Source of the DNA: Tubulanus polymorphus
Lineage: Eukaryota > Nemertea > Palaeonemertea > Tubulaniformes > Tubulanidae
Direction: 5' to 3'
NCBI RefSeq assembly: GCF_964204645.1
Contig: NC_134029.1
Span: 122,001-186,000, forward strand
DNA length: 64,000 nucleotides
Of the stretch, positions 13,666-27,455 are shown in pieces. Position numbers and translations under genes: made by a program. The notes beneath the pieces were generated by a model, which searched no databases, was not told the origin of the DNA, and saw nothing but the letters and a program-made list of their open reading frames with translations. Each line of letters begins with the position of its first letter. Positions within the stretch are counted from its first letter, which is position 1.

Positions 13666-15000
13666 CATGGAGTGCGTAAATTATCTCATGCCCTTGATCC
13701 ATCTCAGAAAGCCCATCATTAGGGTTTTCTCTAATTCCCTCAATTGTGATTAGCTTAGCGAGGCAGAAAACCCATTATCGCTGCTATATTTAATAGAAAA
13801 TTACATCAATTAATTTTCACTAAAAAATTAAAACCCACTTCACACAAATTTAAAGGGATTTGAAGACACAACATTTATGAGTCTCTCTAGAGACATCGTC
13901 AAGTCTGAAGAAATAACTAAAAACAGGGAAAAATAGTGAGGGAAAAACAAGTTAATTGAGAAAAGTAAAGCTAGAGGTTGTTAAGTGTTTAGGTCGAGAG
14001 GTTTTGTTATTTTGTGCATAGGCTGTTCTAGTTATTTCTTCATTTACTTTTATCATTTTGATTCTGATTCTTGATAAATAAATTACGCCTTTTAAATTTG
14101 CATATAGCAGGGTTTAAATCCTATATTCTATGCCCGAGTCAGGCTATTATTCTATTAGCAAAAATGATACCACAGCTTTGAGAGACGAATCAGGGGATGA
14201 CTCCATTGTTTTTATGGATATGTGATTACGCAGTCTATGAAACTATCACAAACAGAACAACAGTCGCCTGCCCGTGTCGGCCAACACAATATAATACCAG
14301 TAATATATTTGACTTTAAACTTTACAATTGCAGATCTGGGAAATAAGTGGCAGCAAATCAATCTCCGGGTAGATAGCTGGTCCTTGTCCTTGTCACATGG
14401 CATATTGGTCCCCACTTCATCCTAGAATTAGAGAGAAAAACGTCTGCAAATATTACATTGAAAATGTTCAATTGAATAAACAGTCATCAGCATCAGCAGC
14501 AGCAGCAGCCGCAGCCGCAGCAGCCGCAGCAGCAGCAGCAGCCGCACTTCTTTCCGGAGAATCACTCAAGTTTTTTCTTCTCATAATATTACGCTTATAA
14601 CTCGTATTTTCACGTAAATATCAATTTTAGAAGCCAAATCTTCTGATCCATTCTAAATACCTCGCGTAGCCCGAAATGCCGGCAGCAGATAAAAATACGC
14701 CACAATATTGTCTGTGTCAGTGTTTAAACTTTCTTATGAAATTGTCTGCATGGTGCACGTGGCTGAGGGTAGATTTCAGATCTGCAGCTCAGGATACGAC
14801 CGGGAATATGACGAACCGAGCTGGAATCTGAGCGTTGTATATATTGTATTTTTACAGGTTATTCGTGGAATTCGTATAAAACCACGACTTATAGATAACT
14901 CGTAAAAATACGACTTACACGTGACTCGTACATCACGTAAGTCGTAGAAAAAGCGGCAGTCAGTCTCGAGGGCTACGACTTATGCGGGGTTGACTGTATT
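13666..15000. other. Intergenic, no gene seen
   Basis: Contains a CAG/CCG trinucleotide tract (about 14487-14545) that would read as polyalanine in one frame. The short ORFs around 14212-14425, present on both strands, show no family resemblance. Nothing else is supported. Confidence 0.4.
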
Positions 15001-15025
15001 AGAGCACAGTGGAGTGATGAAATAC

Positions 15026-16223
15026 TCACCATTTCTAAACTCATATCAGATAAGTTCAGTGCCATCTAGCAGGATTTCACTTCCAACAGTCATAATGTCA
15101 TGAAGTTAAGAGAACTGATGATTTTCTGAGAAAATAAATACATAAATAATTGAACTGTTAAGTTTTGTAACAAGCGAGAACCAGGTTGAATTGTATCGAG
15201 GATATTACTTACCGGTAGTTTCTTAAAACAGCTTCAGCAACTAGATCACAGCTTCTTGTGAATATTTTCAATTTCTCCAGCTCCAATAAGTGTTGGGCGT
15301 ATTGCATTCTGGAAAGAGAAAATTATGCCAGAAAATGGTTAATGAAATAAATAGAAACTGCAACTTGTTTGTGTTCGATTGACAGAAGACCTACCACGTT
15401 AATGAGTAGTTAATCACAATGTGTCGAGTATATGCAGATTTCTGAGGTGTTTGATGGTAGCTTTAGACTGCATCCTATAGTAAAGACCGATCAAAAACTG
15501 AAATTGAAGATCACCACAAATTACTGCAATAAATCGATATAAAACATTTCTGACTTGTTTGATTTGTGGAGCGCAATGTTAACTGCAAGTTCAGCTTTAT
15601 TTTAGACCCTAGAATACAACAGTTGTATAATTTTGATGATTCGAACTTTGACCAGAATAGAAGTGATTGAAAATTCGCCTTCACTGATTAATGTAGCTTC
15701 TAATCAGGAAATGAGTTTATAAATGTACAGTCAAACAGAGACTAGAATCTGTAGAGATATTTACCGGTACCGTATTGGTTTTGAGGATCTAAAGCGATGT
15801 CCATCTTAAACAAATGTGAAGTGAATTCCCAATGTTTACTGTTCACAGATTCTATCAAGGGTTCCAGTTATTTCAGCTCCTAAAAACAAATTTTTTTAGA
15901 AATTGTCAGTTAAGTTGTTATGAAATAAGAGCAGTTTCACACCAAATCAAAGACTTACCATTTTCGTCAATGTTTTCAAGCCAGCGGTATTTGAGGTTGA
16001 CTGCGTTGGGTACCAAAACCTCCATTGCTCTGTTAACTGAAAATATGTATGGAAAATATTAAGATGTTGATAATTCCAACTTCAGGACATAGATGAGTTC
16101 TAACAATTGAAAACTCACTTCAAACTAAGCAGTGATCTTTGAGTGATTGAATGCTGGAAACAGATAGAATAATTTATATAGACCAGTTCTCTAAAAATAA
16201 TGAATTTCCAAACAGGTTTTACC

Positions 16224-16255
<32 letters not shown>

Positions 16256-16710
16256 TTGCTGCTACTGCTGCTACTAGTGCTGCTGCTGCTACTGGTGGTG
16301 GTGCTGCTGCTGCTACTGGTGCTGTTGCTACTGGTGCTGCTGCTGCTACTGGTGCTGCTGCTACTGGTGCTGCTGGTACTGCTGCTGCTACTGGTGCTGC
16401 TGCTGCTACTGCTGCTGTTGCTGTTGCTGCTGCTGCCGCCGCCGCTGCTGCTGCTACTGGTGCTGATGCTACTGGTGCTGCTGCTGCTGCTGCTACTGGT
16501 GCTGCTGCTGCTACTAGTGCTGCTACTGGTGCTGCTGCTGCTACTGGTGCTGCTGCTACTGGTGCTGCAGTATGTATCTCATCCTGTAAATGAGAGTAAA
16601 ACAATAACAGAGACTGTGAAGAATTGTGTAGAGAAATTCATTACCAGTTTTGTACTTACCTTTAAATGAGCCTGTTTAGATAGTAAATTCTATTGCATTC
16701 ATTTCATTCT
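15026..16710 (-). other. Cluster of candidate small exons on the - strand
   Basis: Several segments have good splice consensus on both sides. 16590-16223: acceptor atttacag, donor gtaaaa in phase 1, reads DEIHTAAPV and then a long Ala/Pro/Val tract. 16042-15960: acceptor ttttcag, donor gtaagt, reads NRAMEVLVPNAVNLKYRWLE. 15887-15840: acceptor ttttag, reads GAEITGTLDRICEQ and a stop. The phases of these three join. A further segment at 15308-15213 (tttccag to gtaagt) reads MQYAQHLLELEKLKIF or, in another frame, NAIRPTLIGAGEIENIHKKL then stop. I recognise no family, and upstream exons are not defined. It could be a small gene, a non-coding transcript or chance. Confidence 0.3.
16222..16570. repeat. 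Imperfect trinucleotide and 12-bp repeat tract
   Basis: Long run of gct, gctact and ctggtg triplets. It reads as Leu/Val on + and Ala/Pro/Val on -. The - strand reading is framed by splice sites (see candidate exon cluster). Confidence 0.9.
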
Positions 16711-16796
16711 GAAAAGAAAAAGAAACAATAATCAGTGACAAAAGAGCAGAATGTAACATCTCAAATTATCAATCAATCAGACAGAAACAGTACAGG

Positions 16797-16994
16797 ATTT
16801 CTGTAGATTAAACTGCTGTACTTATTTCATACTGATTGAACAGTTACAGATACATGTAACATTGTGTACAGATACAGAGTACAGATCACTGCATTACTTC
16901 ATCCTGTGATTGAACAGTGATTTAATGTTCTCTCATCTTCATTAGATTCCCATCCATCTAACTAAAACATCAGAACAATTCAACTCATCTAACC
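16797..16994. repeat. Left arm of a 198-bp inverted repeat
   Basis: The reverse complement of this segment is found at 21016-21213 with the same length and very few differences. Inner ends read ctcatctaacc; outer ends read atttctgtagatt. The arms enclose about 4.0 kb of mainly tandem repeats. Confidence 0.9.
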
Positions 16995-17512
16995 TCCCGA
17001 CCCGACCCTCCCGGACCCCTTCCCTCCCGCCCTCCCTCACCCCTTCCCTCCCGCCCTCCCTCACCCCTTCCCTCCCGCCCTCCCTCGCCCCTTCCCTCCC
17101 GCCCACCCTCGCCCCTTCCCTCCCGCCCTCCCTAGCCCCTTCCCTCCCGCCCTCCCTCGCCCCTTCCCTCCCGCCCTCCTTCGCCCCTTCCCTCCCGCCC
17201 ACCCTCACCCCTTCCCTCCCGCCCACCCTCACCCCTTCCCTCCCGCCCACCCTCACCCCTTCCCTCGCCCTTCCCTCCTGCCCCTCTCGCCCTTCCCTCC
17301 CATCCTCCCTTACCCCTTCCCTCCCTCAATGCCCTCCCACCTAGTCCTCCCTCAATGCCCTCCCACCTGGCCCACCCTCAATGCCCTCCCACCTAGCCCT
17401 CCCTCAATGCCCTCCCACCTAGCCCTCCCTCAATGCCCTCCCACCTAGTCCTCCCTAAATGCCCTCCCACCTAGCCCTCCCTCAATGCCCTCCCACCTAG
17501 CCTTCAAAACGA
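16985..17512. repeat. Pyrimidine-rich minisatellites
   Basis: Two adjacent families: copies built on ccttccctcccgccctccct to about 17330, then copies built on tcaatgccctcccacctagc to 17512. Strong strand asymmetry (C/T on +) makes R-loop or triplex formation possible. Frames open on - (Gly/Arg/Glu-rich) are artefacts of the repeat. Confidence 0.9.
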
Positions 17513-18730
17513 TTTGCCATTTTTCACAATCATATCAATTTCATACATCAATTGCATCATTGACGGGACTCACAGATACTTTTCTACAATTTTGTAGGCA
17601 TTCAAATGATTATATGTCTAGTGCGGTCTTGAAAATCACATGACTTGAATTTTAGATGATTTCTTTATCAATTTCATCGAATTCATTCAAATTATTCCTA
17701 TTATTTCTACTCCCTCTAATAAGTATTCACAATACATCTCAGTTTCACGACAAGTTGCAGCAGTCGTCTGTAAACAGATTTCATTTCATCAAATGATGCG
17801 AGTTTGAGTTGTAGAGGTTTCATCTACAAAACATCAAACCAAACCCGAGGAACTTAATTTAAAATGTTGTAAGGGAGGGGGAAAAATGTTGTAAGGGAGG
17901 GGGAGGTATACGGAGGGTTCACCCGAACCGAGGAAATAAGCCCGAACCAAACCTCCACTCACAAAATGTCGTGAGAAAGGCAAACACAAACCAAGGACAA
18001 GAATGATGGCTGAGATCAAAACAATTAATGCTATTTATGTTGCTTCACGAATTCAACGTTGTCACTCTTATTATGAAACCGTTGTGGACTAATGACAGTT
18101 AGATGAGATATTTCTACTCTCTACTAGAGGTTTTATATAAGCAAGTTGTTTAATGGAAACTTACTCATAAGATTTATTAATTATTGATTATGAACTGCTG
18201 ATGTTTACAAAATATATACGTCAAACGGATTATTAATAATCCATTTGATTGTAAATCTGATTGTCTTTTCAAGTTAACACTTGAACCCAGTGGAACAAAT
18301 CAAACTCCAGCCATTTTCCTTCGTTTGCCATTTTTCATTTTTACTCTTTTCTCTGATTTTTAGCACATGAGTTGAGGTAGGAATAGACCGCTGCTCGCTC
18401 GCTAAGCGTGCAGGACACTAAACCTTCGAATTGCTCTCAGACCCCACTCTTTATATTTCATCTTTTTTTGAGTCGAGGTAGGAATAGACCCCTGCCCGCC
18501 CTCTAAGCGTGCAGGACACTAAACCTTCGAATTGCTCTCGGACCCCACTCTTTTTATCAGCATTTCATGCTGTTTTATCTTGTTGTTAGAAGCTCACGCG
18601 TTCGCTTTATTTTTTTCTTTTCATATGGCTTTTCCTTATTTTGTCGTGTCACTAGAACTCTCATCAGTTCCGACTGGGATCAAGTTTAATCTTTTAGAGA
18701 CAAACAACAAAAGTTTGTGTTAGTCGCACT

Positions 18731-18762
<32 letters not shown>

Positions 18763-18904
18763 CAGCACCAGCAGCATCAGCACCAGCAGCAACACTGATA
18801 CAGATGAATCTTTCATTAACTACGTCATTAGTTCCACATAAATCATTTCATTCTCAAACACTGAGTCGTGAAGGCAACAGAAATAACTTGTACAACTTTT
18901 CATT
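17513..18904. other. Intergenic, no gene seen
   Basis: A tandem duplication of about 103 bp starts near 18369 and 18472 (shared text gtgcaggacactaaaccttc and gaattgctct). A CAG tract lies at about 18729-18762 with irregular flanking copies to about 18797. No credible exon was identified. Confidence 0.45.
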
Positions 18905-19445
18905 CATGGCCCTGTTTTGGTGCCCAAGGAGTCAAAGATTGGTCCATGGCCCTGTTTTGGTGACCAAAGAGTCAAAGATTGGTCCATGGCCCCGTTTTGG
19001 TGACCAAAGAGTCAAAGTTTGGTCCATGGCCCTGATTTGGTGACCAAAGAGTCAAAGATTGGTCCAAGGCCCTGTTTTGGTGACCAAAGAGTCAAAGTTT
19101 GGTCCATGGCCCTGTTTTGGTGACCAAAGAGTCAAAGATTGGTCCATGGCCCCGTTTTGGTGACCAAAGAGTCAAAGTTTGGTCCATGGCCCTGATTTGG
19201 TGACCAAAGAGTCAAAGTTTGGTCCATGGCCCCGTTTTGGTGACCAAAGAGTCAAAGATTGGTCCAAGGCCCTGTTTTGGTGACCAAAGAGTCAAAGTTT
19301 GGTCCATGGCCCTGTTTTGGTGACCAAAGAGTCAAAGATTGTTCCATGGCCCTGTTTTGGTGACCAAAGAGTCGAAGATTGGTCCATGGGCCTGGTTTGG
19401 TGACCGAAGAGTTAAAGTTTGATCTATGGTTCTGATTTGGTGACC
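18905..19445. repeat. Minisatellite, 40-bp unit, about 13 copies
   Basis: Copies of catggccctgttttggtgac plus caaagagtcaaagattggtc, diverging at the right edge. 40 is not a multiple of three, so reading frames rotate between copies. Confidence 0.95.
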
Positions 19446-20734
19446 ACGCGGGGTAAATATAGCCCACGGCTTTGGTTTGATAACATGAGAATAAATTTGG
19501 CTCATGGCCTTCATTAAAGGTTAAGTCAGTTTTATGGCCCTGGTTTGATAAACTAAGTGTAGTTCAGTAACTGTATATAAAGGTTGCACTAGAGATGAAT
19601 TTTCATACGTGGAGCAGTTTATAATATGAGAAAACATGAGAAATTGAGAGTTGCATATTTTGAGTAGGAGAATCATCACTCATCACTAAGTTAAGACTTA
19701 CATACACACTGAATGTGATAATTCACTAATTTGAGTCTACTGTCAAATAATACATTGATCGAAGTCTAAAAACAATTATAAACTGACAAATTGATCGAGC
19801 ACTGATAGAATCTTAAATAACAGCGGAGGATGAAATGACTTTCATAAACTAATATGATCGTGAAAAATGGCAAAATACACTAGATATCCCCTATAATTTG
19901 TAAAGTTTATTCTCAGAAAATATGTCCCAACTTTTTGAAAAGGAGATAACTAATTATTAAGGATATCTATGAATAGTGATATACTGTGCCATGAAGGCAA
20001 ATGAAGAAGTGTGTCAATAAAAGTGATTACAAAACCTATCACTTATTCTAATGAGTTCTATACTCTTCTTCCAAAAATGAAGAGTAGGTCTCTGTCTAAG
20101 AATCTGCAGAAAAAAGAGGAAGCAGCGATGAATGTGAACTGCATCTCGACTCTCGTCAACAATTTTCTAAGTCGTCCTATACAGTTCTCAGTATTTACAG
20201 CCGATTTTAAAATAGCACAGAAGAAAATACATCTTTCAGCTGGAAATGTATCAGTAAACCGCCAGATATCAACAGTAATTATTACGTATGATTGTTGTTT
20301 CATTGAATTATTAATGAAACCGTTTTTTGATCGGAGCCAAGGAGCAGTTTGTGATCATTCAAAAAATATCTCTCATTCCTGACAACATTAAATAATGGCC
20401 CTAAAAATTGAAACGTCCCAATTCAGAAATCTGGGGGCAATTATCTCATAACGATTGAGAGAAGTGACGGTGAAATAACGTGCGCACTCACCGGGGATCA
20501 AACCCGGGTCTCATAGAAATAACAACTAGTAAAATAGAACGAGTCCAATTGGCCGATGGTTATACAGCTTACTGTAACATGACATGTTGCGGCCACATGA
20601 CGTGTTTCATAATGATTAATCCTTTCTTAGAATAATAAAAAGATGGGACACATTTTCTGAAATATCCTGAACTTCAAGACTAAAACAAGCTACGACCAAA
20701 CCTGTACCTAAACCCTAAAGCCCCACCCTATATC
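19446..20734. other. Intergenic, no gene recognised
   Basis: A 123-codon + frame at 20011-20382 (starts MSIKVITKPITYSNEF) is not repetitive but has no domain I know and no clear splice context. A B-box-like element occurs on - near 20490-20515 (gggtttgatcccc), possibly from a tRNA-derived SINE. Confidence 0.3.
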
Positions 20735-21213
20735 CCTCCCTCCAAAGTCCTACCACCACCCCTATATCCCTCCCACCCTCCCTCACCCCATCCCTCCCGC
20801 CCTCCCATACTCCTTCCCTCCCACCCTCCCTCACCCCTTCCCTCCCACCCGCCCGGACCCCATCCCTCCCGCCCTCCCTCGTCCCATCGCTCCCACCCTC
20901 CCTCATCCCATCCCTCCCACCCTCCCTCACCCCATCCCTCCCTCTACCCCTTCCCTCCCACCCTCCCTCTACCCCTTCCCTCCCCCCAACCATACCCACC
21001 CTCCCCGAACCCCACGGTTAGATGAGTTGAAATGTTCTGATGTTTTAGTTAGACGGATGAGAATCTAATGAAGATGAAAGAACATTAAATCACTGTTCAA
21101 TCACAGGATGAAGTAATGCAGTGATCTGTACTCTGTATCTGTACACAATGTTACATGTATCTGTAACTGTACAATCAGTATGAAATAAGTACAGCAGTTT
21201 AATCTACAGAAAT
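20735..21213. repeat. Pyrimidine-rich array and right arm of the inverted repeat
   Basis: 20735-21000 holds irregular ccctcccaccctccctcacc copies, C-rich on + like the array at 16985-17330. 21016-21213 is the inverted partner of 16797-16994. The arms are inverted but the C-rich arrays next to them face the same way, so this is not a simple inverted duplication of arm plus array. Confidence 0.85.
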
Positions 21214-21539
21214 TCTAACTCTTAAGATACACATGATCTGATTGTCACGAAGGAACATGATTGATAACAGTTGTATTATTGACATCAGGAACCAGTTTCA
21301 TATTGATTAGAAATAACATTTGAGTTGATCACAATTTAGAAAACCTGTAAACCCGCTTACAGAAATAACAATTCCAACCATGAACTGATTATAGCCAAAT
21401 ATTCACCAAAAGAAATTTGAAATGCAACAGGTTTCTGAGATTTCATTTCAAAACATGGTTTATAACAAACAATATAAAATTGGTCCCTTAAAATTAATTC
21501 AACACCCGATAAATAAAGAAGATTAATGTAACTTATCTT

Positions 21540-22640
21540 GAATTTCCACATAGGCTATAGTGATTCCTGATGTCATGCTGAATCCAAGAGTGATTCCCGA
21601 TGTTCTGTGCTAAATCAAAAAAAGTCTGGTAGTAAAACACTTCCTTGTTGTCCTGTGCTGAATCCAAGAATGATTCCCGATGTCCGGCGCGAAACCAAAA
21701 AAGTCTGATTGTGAAACACTGATTCCTTGATATCCTGTGCAGAATCTAAGAGTGATTCCTTGTTTTCCTGTGCTGAATCAAAATTCCCATTGAACATGTT
21801 GAAGTGATACCTATAATAGACAAATCTAAGATTGTTTTCTTTCCTTAGAAATAACTGCAGATATATCAAATTCAAAATTCAAACTTACAAATTAAATTGT
21901 TCGCTCCAATCTGCAGTTGGATTTACGGGGTTTTTCTATCCACAGTTTAGGTTTTGTATCTAGAGTTCAACATGAAATATAAACAAGAAAGTAATGAAGA
22001 AATGAACAGTTTAAATATCAGTGGTGTTGGAAGTGCAGCGACTGCAGCAGTGAAAGCCACGGCAATAATTTACTGAATGACGTTTTTTTTTCTTTGAATA
22101 TCACATTTTGGAAGAAATTAAGTAAATTCGCCGCGGCAATATTTAGAACCTGTCAAAAATTGCATTTGGCCGCAGCAATCAAAAATTGCTTCTAACGCGC
22201 GTGAATATTATCTGTTACTGAAACCGATGAAGATCATCATCGATATCATGGATGAACGGAGGCCTGTAGAGGCCTATTGCCATTGGTGTCCGTCCGGCAG
22301 GTTTGTTTGGTGAGGCGACTGATGAAATAAACTTACACTGTTCGATGTAATCAGTCGATGGAATCATTTTAGAACAAATTCCCATCACAAAACAGCGAGG
22401 TGAAGCCCATCGTGGTCTAGATATATCAGGATGGAATGACGTCGATATGCTCGACTGAGCGCCACCATGTGCACCGCCGTTTGTAGGATGTGACTCTGAA
22501 ATAATATGATTTTCCACAATATCTGAGATGGAATATTTTTCGCCATTTAAACCAATGTTACAAACACTTACCAAATATTGAAATACTGATTTCAGGGGTC
22601 GGGAAGGAGGGTGGCAATGTTTGTATTAGGTGAGGTTTTT
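21540..22640 (-). other. Candidate exons of an unrecognised - strand gene
   Basis: Segment A (about 22640-22570) reads QKPHLIQTLPPSFPTPEISI and ends at gtaagt in phase 1. Segment B, from 22499 after an atttcag acceptor, restores the frame and reads ESHPTNGGAHGGAQSS, then HPDISRPRWASPRCFVMG, ending either at a gtaagt donor near 22345 (after DYIEQ) or at a TAA at 22215. Segment C (21821 down) follows attatag and reads YHFNMFNGNFDSAQENKES with repeats of the DSAQ.(N/I)KES type. No family is recognised and the start is unknown; UFM1 ends about 1 kb upstream on the same strand. Confidence 0.3.
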
Positions 22641-22823
22641 GCTTAATTTCGTGTTATGGTAAAGCACGCCATTTTGATATTGCGTCATAGTGTACCTCAG
22701 ATTGGGATTCCCGCCGCTAGACTGGTCACCGTCACCTGCATTCGCAGTTTGGAACCGGCAACCAGTCTATTACAGGTCTCGGCTTCTTTTCGATTAGATT
22801 GGGTTTCTATATTCTACACAATA

Positions 22824-25225
<2,402 letters not shown>

Positions 25226-26340
25226 TTTTAACACTTTACACGGTGGATCTATCAATCAGCAGACATGGCATGACGGAGTGTAGGGTCGCTAAACGGCACG
25301 GATCGGAAACCTGTGATGTGATATCACCGGGGCCGTATAAAACAAAAACTGTGCTAACCGTACAGAGGAACGACGATGGAATTCTTGCGTCAAGACTTTT
25401 ATAAAACTGCCCTTATTTCTGGCCTACAATAAACAATGATGAGACCAGGGAGACCCACCTCCCTGATCAGACACACTTCTAACCTGAATCAGTCACTACA
25501 ACGTCGATTCAAGCGAGGGTCGAATTAATTCTAGGAAAAAGATCGTTAAATCATTCTTCACCTAGGAATCGCACGGTGAATGTCCAGGATTCCAATCCCC
25601 AACGCGGTGATGAGTTAACTTATGAAAAGTTAGAAGTATAAAATCTAATTTAATCAACGTTTGCTGGAATTGCAGGCAATCGAAAATAATAACTGAGGTG
25701 ATTGATTCAGTGTTTTTGGTCCAGCACTCGGGATGTCCCGTGATAAAACCGACTCCCCAGACAATGAGTGGGCTTATAGCTGAAAACAAACTTGATGATG
25801 CAACCAACACAAACTATTATAATATTGTGTAGTTTACTGATGACTTATAAGTTAGATCCAAAAAAGTAAAACGAAATGGAAAAGACTTTATTGCTTGTTT
25901 GTTTGAAGAACGAATTACATCAACCGCACTATATTCGCAGTCCTCTTCAACAACCTGGGTGTTGTTTGGTTGTATCAAATTTCACTAAAATTCTACTGCA
26001 GATGTTCATGCTGAAATATTCACGAATTTTTCGTCCTCGCAAAAGATGTAAAAATTGACCACTTCGCACATGTATCAAACTTGGTTATTTTACTAAATTT
26101 CTACAGCGGATTTTCATACAGAAATATTTATATATCAAATAAGCATTCATTTACAGGGGCCCGCTATATAAGGGGACATGGTCTTCCTTCACATTAAGGT
26201 ACCGGTGCCTTTTCTTCAAGACAGGTATAAACCTACAAATCTACTGATCCTCTGGAAATTGTAATCGTTATGACCTTGAGTCTCAGTAGAGCGGACCGAG
26301 AGGGCCGGAACGTGCAGCTAGCCCAGGTCCGGTCACTCTA
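25226..26340. other. UFM1 upstream region, no gene seen
   Basis: Begins with the UFM1 5' UTR and promoter side. Short ORFs on both strands have no recognisable product. No arrays. Confidence 0.4.
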
Positions 26341-26516
26341 AATATCATCATAGTTTCATGTAACTTGGCAACAGTTGCATAAAAATGGCGTCCACTTGGA
26401 TAGCGATGTAAATATTGTCAGCTCACTTCATATTCAATCTGAATCTAATCAATTCAAGAGATGGGAAACAAAGTGACGAAATTCTTTGGCAAATTGTCTT
26501 GTTGTAAAAAGGTAAG
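26340..26516 (+). other. Duplicate first exon of the myristoylated peptidase-like gene
   Basis: 26340-26516 repeats 27345-27511 almost exactly. It includes the 5' leader, the 51-bp coding exon 26461-26511 (MGNKVTKFFGKLSCCKK) and its gtaag donor. As the donor and phase match, it could act as an alternative first exon giving the same N-terminus, or be a relic of a 1-kb tandem duplication. The sequence between copies (26517-27344) contains no copy of exon 2. A short ORF at 26699-26890 contains VLMMDNIAQH, weakly like a DDE transposase fragment, but this is too little to call. Confidence 0.6.
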
Positions 26517-27455
26517 AATTCGGGTGGTTTTGGATGTTAGACAGAAAAAAAGCCCGAGAGCCAAGAATAAGATCCCCGACCCGCACGCGATCAGCCGTTT
26601 CTTCTCACGACTCAAGACACTTCAACCTGGCAAACTGGCATCCCACACCGGATCAACCATCATGATCTGATCAAGGCTATGTGTGACCATCGTGTGCGGT
26701 GAAAGTGAGGATCTGGCCAGAGTTTTATGGTCTGTGGCTCCAGCGCCAGGGCAGAGCCCATGATCCGTCAGCTGTACTCATGATGGATAACATCGCGCAA
26801 CACGTGCCTCAGTCGAACAGTTGCGACACTCTTCTCTCTCAAAACCCATGGACTTCATTTTTATCACTAAAATACATCGTGCATGTGTAACTTAAAAGAT
26901 AAAAGCCCGGGTGAAGTTAGATTTGAATTTGCAGTAGAATTGGAGTTCAAGAAAAATAGATGATAAAAACTTTTACCAATACGATCGACAAGTTAGAAAA
27001 TCAATTCTTAATATACATTCATAGAACTGGCTCTGTGGTGTCGTGTTAATAATAGAGGACAGCAGGGCGCTGTTTACTTCATACAATAATGACTTCTCTC
27101 TTCTCCCCGAGAAAGATTGGCGCACCGTCCCGGTCCTAGGTAGGTATAGGCTCTGGGCTGGTGAAAGAGAGAGAGAGAAATGTCGCATGGTTCAGGATTT
27201 TATCGCAACGGAGAACTTTTTATATGTAGTCTCTCATCTCAAGGGGTTTTGGTGCGATCTTTGGCAGAGCTGACCATTTAAAGGAGACGGGGAGAGTCGC
27301 TTGGGGAGTGTGGGGCCCGGTCGTATCTAACGACCGTATCTAAGGTTGTGACATCATAGATGTAACTTGGCAACAGTTGCATAAAAATGGCGTCCATTTG
27401 GATAGCGATGTAAATACTGCCAGCTCACTCAATCTGAATCTAATCAATTCAAGAG

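Noticed and set aside
26699-26890. Possible DDE transposase fragment (VLMMDNIAQH)
   Set aside because: Only one weak motif in a 63-codon ORF; no second catalytic motif, termini or flanking duplication.
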